From positions 1 through 6,784 of the forward strand of contig JAKQBU010000563.1 of the NCBI GenBank assembly GCA_029573975.1: a DNA stretch of 6,784 nt, read 5' to 3'. Below are positions 1-5,472 of the stretch, piece by piece; within the stretch, counting starts at the first letter, position 1; each line of letters begins with the position of its first letter. Below the pieces are notes generated by a model. It was given only the letters and a program-made list of their open reading frames with translations. It was not told the origin of the DNA and searched no databases. Both the position numbers and the translations under genes were made by a program. Origin of the DNA: Planctomycetota bacterium (GTDB lineage Bacteria > Planctomycetota > Phycisphaerae > Sedimentisphaerales > SM23-30).

Positions 1-1202
1 CGAAGGAAGGTGCAGGAGAAGATTTCGCAATCCGCCTGAAGCTTGTCATGGGGGCCGTGACCCCCAATAATCAGTACCCTGGCTTCCTCGGGGCCGGCCG
101 GCAGGGCCACTGCGGCGAAATCATCATGAGCGGACCGCATCGGTCCCACTTCGATCAGCCTTTTTCGTTCGGCCTCATAGACCCAGGCGGAAGTGAGGTT
201 AATGTCTTTTTCGTCGCCGCGGCCGGGATCGTATTCCCCGCCGCAGAGGAAAATATACCGCCCCCGCCGCTGGGGGTGCGAGGCGCATAAATCCACAATC
301 TGGAGATCGGAGACACCGGGTACCGGCGTTTCCCGGAAGGAGGGATTCAAGGGGGGGGCTGGGGTCAAGGCATCGGCTTGCGGGTCGTACCGCCAGGTCC
401 GGTTGATACAGCGGTTGCTGATCAGATCCTGGCCGCCAGCCAGAAAAATAGTACCATCGTAGAGAAGAATACCCGCCTGATCGTCCATCAAGCCGGGTAT
501 CCGGGTCTTGGCACTGGTAAAGGTTTCGGTTTGCGGATCAAAACGTTCAATCATGGTGCTGCGTCCGCCGATCAGCCAGACCGAGCCGTCCGGCAGGGTG
601 ATGGAAACATGACGGTTGTGACGAAACAGTGTCTGACCGCGGGCGGGCCGAATCGAATAGCCGGAGGCGGACTGGGGAGAAGGTTCAAGTATTTCGGCCT
701 GTTTCAGGTCACCAGTAATCAGGACGCGGCCGTCCGGCAGAAGGTTTAGCCGGGGATAGGTTCGCGGTCCGATCATGCTGCCAACTTCGATGAAGGTATC
801 GGTTGCCGGATCATATAATTCCACAGAAGAAAGCTTATTTTTCATCTGGCCGCTGCCGCCGACAATCAGAACCTTGCCGTCCGGCAGGGCGATAGCGCTA
901 TGTTCCAGGCGGCCGTAGTTTAAAACACCACGGGTGCTCCGCCATTTTCCGGTTTGGTACTGATAGACCCGGCCCATCGTTACGGCAATCGGTACACCGA
1001 ATAAACGGCCGTAGCCGCCGACGACCAGGACATCCCCTCCGTGCAGTCCGGCGGCGGCATGGACCGCGGTGGCACCGGGCATTTTAGAGGCCGGGGTAAA
1101 GGAAAAGGTCAATTTCTCATAATCTGCGCCTTCCAAAGCCCAGAGGCTCTTTGCACCCCCCATCCAGGCGCACAGCAGGACTGCTACATAGAAGCGAAAC
1201 AC
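1..1202 (-). CDS. Secreted kelch-repeat beta-propeller protein (partial, 3' end beyond window)
   Basis: Reading leftward from GTG at 1202 gives about 400 residues with no stop before the window edge, so the C-terminus is missing. The N-terminus (MFRFYVAVLLCAW, then SLWA) looks like a Sec signal peptide, so the protein is probably exported. Kelch-type blades recur: VLVVGG near residue 58, LPDGKVLIVGG near 106, LPDGRVLITGD near 155, LPDGSVWLIGG near 203, YDGTIFLAGG near 248, YIFLCGG near 316 and ARVLIIGG near 374. Several are followed by the blade element 'YDPATDTF' or 'FDPQTETF', typical of kelch/galactose-oxidase-like propellers. Seven blades are visible at spacings of 44-65 residues. Propellers of this type bind proteins or glycans; no catalytic residues can be assigned. 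GTG is the only plausible start after the in-frame TAA of the methyltransferase, and an AGGAA lies about 9 nt upstream. The 6-bp gap suggests translational coupling. The specific function is unknown. Confidence 0.85.
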   Translation of the reverse strand, partial: MFRFYVAVLLCAWMGGAKSLWALEGADYEKLTFSFTPASKMPGATAVHAAAGLHGGDVLVVGGYGRLFGVPIAVTMGRVYQYQTGKWRSTRGVLNYGRLEHSAIALPDGKVLIVGGSGQMKNKLSSVELYDPATDTFIEVGSMIGPRTYPRLNLLPDGRVLITGDLKQAEILEPSPQSASGYSIRPARGQTLFRHNRHVSITLPDGSVWLIGGRSTMIERFDPQTETFTSAKTRIPGLMDDQAGILLYDGTIFLAGGQDLISNRCINRTWRYDPQADALTPAPPLNPSFRETPVPGVSDLQIVDLCASHPQRRGRYIFLCGGEYDPGRGDEKDINLTSAWVYEAERKRLIEVGPMRSAHDDFAAVALPAGPEEARVLIIGGHGPHDKLQADCEIFSCTFL

Positions 1203-1208
1203 TATCGA

Positions 1209-2033
1209 TTATTCCTGTTCAAAGAGGGAGGCAGCATTTTCCAGTCGTTCCAAGCCCTGTTTAACATAATTTTCCGAGAGATCGATTCCCAGATAGCGGC
1301 GGCCCAGGGAGCGGGCAACGGCTACGGTGGTGCCGCTGCCGCTGAAGGGGTCAAGGACCAGATCACCGGGATGGCTGGAGGTGAGGATTATGCGTTCGAG
1401 CAGTTTTTCCGGCATCTGGCAGCCGTGAAATCCCGCCCGTTCCTTGAACGTGCCGCACACCCGGCTGAAATGCCAGGTATCTTCCTCCGGCTGAAAGGCA
1501 TCGGGGATTTCCTGGGGGCGGAGAATCCAGGTATCGTCGGGCACTTTGCCTAGGCTGAAGGCGCGTTTATCGTTATAGGTGGTCTGGCGGGCAGAAGGAA
1601 CGCGAATGGCCTCTTTATTGAAAATATAATTTTTGGGGTCCTTCACAAAATAAAAAATATGGGTATGAGAGCGGGCAAATTTCATCCGGGTACACTGTCC
1701 GAAGGTGTAATACCAGATAATCCAGTTGCGCATCACCAGATTCAATTCGCGGGCGATAATTTTGATTTCCGCGGCGTAATCATCACCAATGGCGATCCAG
1801 AACGAGCCGTGTTCAGTCAAAACATCATAACAGGCCTGCATCCACTTGCGGGTCCACTGAAGATAGTGCTCATATTCGAGATTGTCCTCATACTTGTCAT
1901 ATTCATAGCCGATATTAAAAGGCGGATCGGCGAAAATCAAATCCGCAAAGGGCTGGTGATTCTGACGCCGGAGTTCTGCCGGCAGCCACTCTACGCAATC
2001 GGCCTGGATGATCGTATTTTCATTCAAACTCAT
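1209..2033 (-). CDS. Site-specific DNA methyltransferase, beta-class (N6-adenine or N4-cytosine)
   Basis: This 274-residue enzyme is predicted to transfer a methyl group from S-adenosylmethionine to an exocyclic amino group in DNA. The catalytic motif IV is DPPF (residues 36-39, followed by NIGY). The SAM-binding motif I is DPFSGSGTT (228-236), preceded by motif X ([11 protein letters not shown], 206-216). Catalytic motif first and SAM motif last defines the beta class, as in CcrM and HinfI methylases. The central stretch of about residues 110-200 ([31 protein letters not shown]) should include target recognition. From memory, this central block closely matches a methyltransferase conserved across planctomycetes. 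DPPF does not by itself decide between adenine and cytosine. No endonuclease gene is adjacent, so it is probably an orphan regulatory methylase. Start ATG 2033 has only a weak ribosome site (AGAAAGTG). It leads an apparent two-gene operon with the kelch gene. Confidence 0.93.
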   Translation of the reverse strand: MSLNENTIIQADCVEWLPAELRRQNHQPFADLIFADPPFNIGYEYDKYEDNLEYEHYLQWTRKWMQACYDVLTEHGSFWIAIGDDYAAEIKIIARELNLVMRNWIIWYYTFGQCTRMKFARSHTHIFYFVKDPKNYIFNKEAIRVPSARQTTYNDKRAFSLGKVPDDTWILRPQEIPDAFQPEEDTWHFSRVCGTFKERAGFHGCQMPEKLLERIILTSSHPGDLVLDPFSGSGTTVAVARSLGRRYLGIDLSENYVKQGLERLENAASLFEQE

Positions 2034-2083
2034 TATTCACTTTCTGATAAATAGTACTATGTTTATATACTGCGATTTTGATA

Positions 2084-2112
2084 ATTCTAGCGCTTGGGAG
2101 GCATTCCTGCAA
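2084..2112 (-). promoter_or_regulatory. Candidate sigma70-type promoter for the methyltransferase-kelch operon
   Basis: On the minus strand, TTGCAG (2112-2107) and TAGAAT (2089-2084) are separated by exactly 17 bp. The -10 box matches the consensus at five of six positions, the -35 at three. Transcription would start near 2077 and leave a leader of about 45 nt before ATG 2033. It is predicted by eye only. Confidence 0.4.
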
Positions 2113-2236
2113 CAGCTTTTCACGGGGAAAGGGGCGAAGGCGGGATTTTATTTATGTCATTTATTAACAATAACTTGTGACACACGGATCGGATTTAAGG
2201 TTCTTTCACTAAGTTGCGAATACGTAAATATTTAGC

Positions 2237-2264
2237 TTGCATTGAGATGGAAATGTGGTAAAAT
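2237..2264 (+). promoter_or_regulatory. Candidate sigma70-type promoter for the 770-residue exported protein
   Basis: TTGCAT (2237-2242) and TAAAAT (2259-2264) are separated by 16 bp in an AT-rich context. This would start transcription near 2271 and give an unusually long leader of about 170 nt before ATG 2441, containing the direct repeat and the hairpin. A perfect TATAAT at 2392-2397 is a competing start-proximal -10 element but lacks a good -35 box. Confidence 0.45.
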
Positions 2265-2305
2265 AGTAAATAAGGAAAGAAAGCATCATCGCATTTCCAG
2301 CAAAG

Positions 2306-2350
2306 CATGTAGAAGTTTCTATTCAGCATTTGATATAACATGTACAAGTT
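2306..2350 (+). repeat. Tandem 12-bp direct repeat CATGTA(g/c)AAGTT
   Basis: CATGTAGAAGTT at 2306-2317 recurs as CATGTACAAGTT at 2339-2350 with one mismatch. The copies are offset by 33 bp, about three helical turns, so they would lie on the same face of the DNA. They sit downstream of the candidate promoter and end exactly where the hairpin stem begins. They could be paired operator sites or RNA elements in the leader; the sequence does not tell which. A chance origin cannot be excluded for a repeat this short. Confidence 0.45.
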
Positions 2351-2387
2351 ACTCTTTGGCGCGCGGTTAAGGATCGCGCTGAAGAGT
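2351..2387 (+). promoter_or_regulatory. 13-bp stem-loop in the leader of the exported-protein gene
   Basis: ACTCTTTGGCGCG (2351-2363) pairs over its whole length with CGCGCTGAAGAGT (2375-2387), using eleven Watson-Crick pairs and two adjacent G-U pairs around an 11-nt loop (2364-2374). It is followed by GGTTTATAAT, not a run of T, so it is not a standard intrinsic terminator. As RNA it would be a stable leader hairpin about 40 nt upstream of the ribosome site. The two wobble pairs suggest function as RNA more than as a DNA palindrome. Confidence 0.6.
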
Positions 2388-2427
2388 GGTTTATAATAGG
2401 TTGTTAGTGGTGTGAAAAAGTTTTTTT

Positions 2428-2432
2428 GGAGG
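2428..2432 (+). promoter_or_regulatory. Shine-Dalgarno GGAGG that fixes the start at 2441
   Basis: GGAGG is followed by three in-frame candidates. TTG at 2426 overlaps it, ATG at 2435 lies only 2 nt after it, and ATG at 2441 lies 8 nt after it. Only 2441 has normal spacing. A run of seven T (2421-2427) directly precedes the site and may help keep it unpaired. Confidence 0.8.
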
Positions 2433-2440
2433 ACATGGCA

Positions 2441-4753
2441 ATGGGTAAGAGTATAAAAATTGTTTTAGTGTGTGTGCTTTTGTTGAGCGGAATGGCGTAT
2501 GGCTATAGTGCTGCCGGCAGGGTGTATGACAACACAATGCTAAATTATAAGGTTCCTGTACCCAATCCGACGGGTACAATTTCTACCGGAAGTGCTATCA
2601 ACCCGATTACCGGTGACCAGCTTGGTTACTACACCGGTGGATGGGCGTCTTCGTATCTGGTAGGCAGTACTATCACGGTCAACGCCCAGAATCAGGCGGG
2701 GACGGCTAAAGGCAGCAAAACCTGGGTTGCGGCTAACAATGCGGAAACTGGTAAAGATGTTCTGATTTATCTATCCCTCACCCTAAATCCGGCTCTTAAC
2801 CTCAACCTCGATCCGGCGGTAATTATCAATCCCGGTATGCAGCCGCCCATGGGGGCCGCGATGCAGAACTCCGGAGCCGCCCCGATTCCGGTGCAAAGCT
2901 ATCAGGCGACTCTCAGCTATGATGAAAGCAAAATGATGGTGGGTGCGGTATATCCGCCGCCGGATTCCTTTTTTGACGTCTTTACCACCATTGAACCGGG
3001 AAGGGTAATTATCGAGGGACATTCGCTTGGACCTGTTTTTGAGCTGTTGCCGGGGATGTCGATGGGGCTGTTCCAAATTGAGTGGGTAGTTCATCCGTTT
3101 GTCAGCCGGGATTCCACGGTGGTGGATATGACCGTGGAATTGCCGACTATGCCGGTACCGAATCAGGCGATTCCGCATCAGACGGAATATTTGTTCGGTC
3201 TGCTGAAGCAATCCGAACCGTATTTCCTGCTGGATTCTTCAGAGGAATGGCAGATGGCCCTGGATGAAGGGGCGATCCGGCCGATGCGGGAGGAAGAACT
3301 GCTGGGTTATATGAAACAGTGGCAGGATCCACAGGAATGGTTCGAACACGAGGGGGAACCGTATCCGCCGAGTACATGGCTCATGCCGGATGAACTTTAT
3401 GTTTATCCGGAATTTGGGCCGGGTTCTGATCCATTTGATGGGGGTTTGGTTATGGTCTGGGGAGAGAACCAACCCGACGGGGAGTATGGCAGTGCGTTTA
3501 AGTATGACTATAAGCTCGACCCGGATTATTCGAATTGCATTATTACTGTACAGGTAACCGCCCCCCAGACCAGTCCGATGCCGCCGCATGTGCAGATTAA
3601 CCAGGTATCGCTGGGACTGCAAAATATCCCGATGGTGGGCGGTCCCGTTCGGGCATGGTACTGGAATGTCGGACCGGCAGGACCGATTCAATGGAATACC
3701 CCCACGACAATTGCCATTGATACCTCCAAGGTTGGGTTGAACGCCGCTAATCCGCCGGCGACCGGTTATGTAAACAATCCGGGCTTCAATATCAAGACGG
3801 TACAATGGATTATCGTCGATGAGAACGGTGTCTGGGTTGGCGGCCCTCAAAATGCCCCGCCGCCCGGTGGTACCATTCCCGGTATGTGGAATTACTGGCA
3901 TAACCTGAGTGTAACACCCAATCCTGGCGGCAGCGGTGCCGTCAACAGCAAATGGTTTGTCAAGTACAGCCAGGCGCCGGAACTGCTGGAACCGGATGCG
4001 AATCCGCCGCTCATCAACGGCTGGGATGAATACTGTGATTATCAGAATCCGCCGATATGGGCGGACGACTGGGAATGCAAAGATAAACGGCCGGTAACGG
4101 ATATCCACTGGTGGGGATCGTTCCTCGGGTGGACCCAGCCGAAACTGCCGCCGCAGGTGCCTGCCGGATTTCACATCGGGATCTGGACGGATGTACCGGC
4201 ACATGTGGACCGGCCCTACAGCCATCCGGGGCAGTTACTCTGGGAAAATCGTTGCACCAGTTATGTGTGGAACTTTGCCGGGTATGATGTGGACCCGTTC
4301 CACCGACCCGAACGGCAGAATGAAACCTGCTTCCAGTTTGCCCAATTCCTTTCCCAGGATGACTGGTTCCATCAGGAGCCGAGTGCCGACGGCAGGAATA
4401 TCTACTGGCTGAGTATTGCACCGATCTATAATGCCCAGGATTATCCTCCCAAGTTCCCCTGGGGCTGGAAGACCCGGCCTCATGTATTCCAGGACGACGC
4501 CTGTTCCATCATGTTTGTGCAGAGCGGCACCTGGCCGCCGGTTCTGTATGATGTCTGGCAGGACGGTTTTGAATTAAAAGGACCCGACGGGGAAAGCTGG
4601 GATCTGGCTTTTGAACTGACTACCAATCAGCCTGCGTATGAAGACAATCCCATACCGGGCGATATCAGCGGACCCGTTGGGATTCCCGACGGCAAGGTCG
4701 ATTTGTATGATCTGGCAGTAATCGCTGCCAACTGGCTCAATACAGCGCCATAA
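2441..4753 (+). CDS. Large exported modular protein with dockerin-like EF-hand C-terminus
   Basis: This 770-residue protein has a clear Sec signal peptide: MGKSIK, a hydrophobic core (IVLVCVLLLSGMA) and likely cleavage near AYG (about 20-21). About residues 100-240 are beta-rich (DVLIYLSL, YQATLSYDESKMMVG, MGLFQIEWVV) and resemble a cohesin-like beta-sandwich. An acidic, aromatic linker spans about 260-345, and a second beta-rich module about 345-490. Residues 500-720 (WADDWEC at 540-546, PVTDIHWWGSF at 551-561, IYWLSI, GWKTRPH, DLAFELTT) match, from memory, a planctomycete secreted domain of unknown function, possibly the family named DUF7901. Five of the six mature cysteines (532, 546, 605, 630, 688) fall here, so disulfides are plausible. 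The tail (740-766) is a single dockerin-like calcium loop plus helix ending in NWL. It appears monocistronic, with its own promoter and terminator. An extracellular or surface role is inferred; no enzymatic motif is visible. Confidence 0.9.
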   Translation: MGKSIKIVLVCVLLLSGMAYGYSAAGRVYDNTMLNYKVPVPNPTGTISTGSAINPITGDQLGYYTGGWASSYLVGSTITVNAQNQAGTAKGSKTWVAANNAETGKDVLIYLSLTLNPALNLNLDPAVIINPGMQPPMGAAMQNSGAAPIPVQSYQATLSYDESKMMVGAVYPPPDSFFDVFTTIEPGRVIIEGHSLGPVFELLPGMSMGLFQIEWVVHPFVSRDSTVVDMTVELPTMPVPNQAIPHQTEYLFGLLKQSEPYFLLDSSEEWQMALDEGAIRPMREEELLGYMKQWQDPQEWFEHEGEPYPPSTWLMPDELYVYPEFGPGSDPFDGGLVMVWGENQPDGEYGSAFKYDYKLDPDYSNCIITVQVTAPQTSPMPPHVQINQVSLGLQNIPMVGGPVRAWYWNVGPAGPIQWNTPTTIAIDTSKVGLNAANPPATGYVNNPGFNIKTVQWIIVDENGVWVGGPQNAPPPGGTIPGMWNYWHNLSVTPNPGGSGAVNSKWFVKYSQAPELLEPDANPPLINGWDEYCDYQNPPIWADDWECKDKRPVTDIHWWGSFLGWTQPKLPPQVPAGFHIGIWTDVPAHVDRPYSHPGQLLWENRCTSYVWNFAGYDVDPFHRPERQNETCFQFAQFLSQDDWFHQEPSADGRNIYWLSIAPIYNAQDYPPKFPWGWKTRPHVFQDDACSIMFVQSGTWPPVLYDVWQDGFELKGPDGESWDLAFELTTNQPAYEDNPIPGDISGPVGIPDGKVDLYDLAVIAANWLNTAP

Positions 4754-4777
4754 ACGGAAGATACTTACAGAAACGAG

Positions 4778-4810
4778 AAAAGCCGGCAGAGTTTTCTGTC
4801 GGCTTTTTTT
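4778..4810 (+). terminator. Rho-independent terminator of the exported-protein gene
   Basis: AAAAGCCGGCAGA (4778-4790) pairs with TCTGTCGGCTTTT (4795-4807) over 13 bp with one G-U pair and a 4-nt GTTT loop, followed by an uninterrupted T run to 4810. It begins 25 nt after the TAA. Because the left arm starts with four A, it could also stop leftward transcription coming from the JAMM gene, though less efficiently. Confidence 0.93.
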
Positions 4811-4973
4811 GTAAAGTGTACCGCTACTTAATTTTTCTGTTTGGATGTCGCGTGGTTAAATATCTTTATTATTTTCCAGTTTGCTCGTGAATTTTTGATT
4901 ATCGTATCATGCTCTTTATGGCGTGCCTACATTATTTAATTGATGCGGCATTGATTACCAAGCACTACACAGG
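4811..4973. other. AT-rich intergenic spacer, nothing recognised
   Basis: This spacer lies between the terminator and the stop codon of the leftward JAMM gene. I see no open frame of note, no tRNA and no stable hairpin. A short direct repeat, ATTGAT-GCGGC-ATTGAT, at about 4939-4955 is too short to interpret. The two flanking genes converge here, so no promoter is required. Confidence 0.6.
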
Positions 4974-5375
4974 TTATATGATTTCAAAGGAAAGCGGATA
5001 AGCCCGGTTGTTTTTAACGTGCCAAAGTTTTGCTTCCTTATTCATACCATCAACAATCAACATTAGATAACCATCCCAGGTGCCGGCAATGTCTGTCTTG
5101 CCGGGTTCAGCATTCCAGGTAACGTGAGAATGAAAGGTGCCAATAACCTTCAAGTCGAGTTTCTTGGCGGCCTTTTTCAGGGAGCGAATCTCCCTTAAAT
5201 CCATAACGAACGATCCCTTTCTCGTGGCTAGGTTACGGGTTTCCTTTATTTGCAAGAAATGCCCATTATCGATCAGAAGCCCGCATACCTCCCAGGCATC
5301 CTTGGCCTTGGCCGCCGCTATAGAGCGTAAATGGCGTAAGTCGCTTCTTCGGATTTTATATTTCCGGCCTGACAT
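4974..5375 (-). CDS. Small stand-alone JAMM/MPN (Mov34/PAD-1) domain protein, putative metallopeptidase
   Basis: From ATG 5375 this is 133 residues, just one MPN domain. The family uses zinc to cleave isopeptide or peptide bonds, often next to ubiquitin-like or sulfur-carrier proteins. Visible motif elements are Glu29 (WEVCGLLI), His82-Ser83-His84 (GTFHSH) and Asp95 (GKTD), in the order E...HxH...D expected for zinc binding and catalysis. The usual serine of HxHx7Sxx(D) is Gly92 here, so activity is likely but not certain. A TTG six bases upstream (5381) could also start it. Neither start has a clear ribosome site or promoter. The gene follows nrdJ on the same strand after about 97 bp without an evident terminator, so read-through transcription is possible. 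No ubiquitin-like, ThiS/MoaD or E1-like partner is in the window, so the substrate is unknown. Confidence 0.82.
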   Translation of the reverse strand: MSGRKYKIRRSDLRHLRSIAAAKAKDAWEVCGLLIDNGHFLQIKETRNLATRKGSFVMDLREIRSLKKAAKKLDLKVIGTFHSHVTWNAEPGKTDIAGTWDGYLMLIVDGMNKEAKLWHVKNNRAYPLSFEII

Positions 5376-5472
5376 ATACAACTACGCTATTGGATGATTT
5401 TACGGTTACTATCTGCAATAGTGTTCAACAACATACGACAGGCAGCCTATAATCGACTATCTGTTTACCTTT

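Larger units (their letters stand above)
2034..2440. other. Divergent intergenic regulatory region, no gene
   Basis: This 407-bp stretch separates the leftward methyltransferase operon from the rightward exported-protein gene. It is clearly more AT-rich than the flanking genes, apart from a G-rich tract (2124-2144) and the hairpin stem. It holds one candidate promoter per direction, a duplicated 12-bp element, a 13-bp stem-loop and the ribosome binding site of the rightward gene. A rightward open frame from 2008 to 2235 overlaps the methyltransferase start, lacks a ribosome site and resembles no protein I know, so I treat it as noncoding. Confidence 0.7.

Noticed and set aside
48..749. Three overlapping rightward frames in the first 750 bases
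   Set aside because: All are Gly/Pro/Arg-rich shadows of the leftward kelch-repeat frame, whose regular blades explain the region.
1041..1553. 170-residue rightward frame spanning the kelch start and methyltransferase end
   Set aside because: It overlaps two well-supported leftward genes, including the methyltransferase DPFSGSGTT motif, and resembles no protein.
1209..2033. Part of a restriction-modification or defence island
   Set aside because: No endonuclease, helicase, toxin or phage-related gene is visible beside it, and the protein resembles a conserved planctomycete orphan methylase; genes beyond the left edge could change this.
2008..2235. 75-residue rightward frame with a hydrophobic start
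   Set aside because: It begins inside the methyltransferase coding region on the other strand, lacks a ribosome site and covers the methyltransferase promoter area.
2351..2397. Leader hairpin as an intrinsic terminator or attenuator
   Set aside because: The stem is followed by GGTTTATAATAGG, not a T run; the T7 tract at 2421-2427 is over 30 nt away.
2391..2579. 62-residue leftward frame over the start of the exported protein
   Set aside because: It is antisense to the signal peptide and ribosome site of a real gene and has low-complexity shadow composition.
3239..4225. 328-residue open frame antisense to the exported-protein gene
   Set aside because: It is rich in Arg, Pro and Ile as expected of a reverse-frame shadow, has no ribosome site or family motif, and the opposite frame has a signal peptide, recognisable domains and a terminator.
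5408..5422. Inverted repeat ACTAT-CTGCA-ATAGT upstream of the JAMM gene
   Set aside because: Only 5 bp per arm, expected by chance in AT-rich sequence, and not placed relative to a credible promoter.
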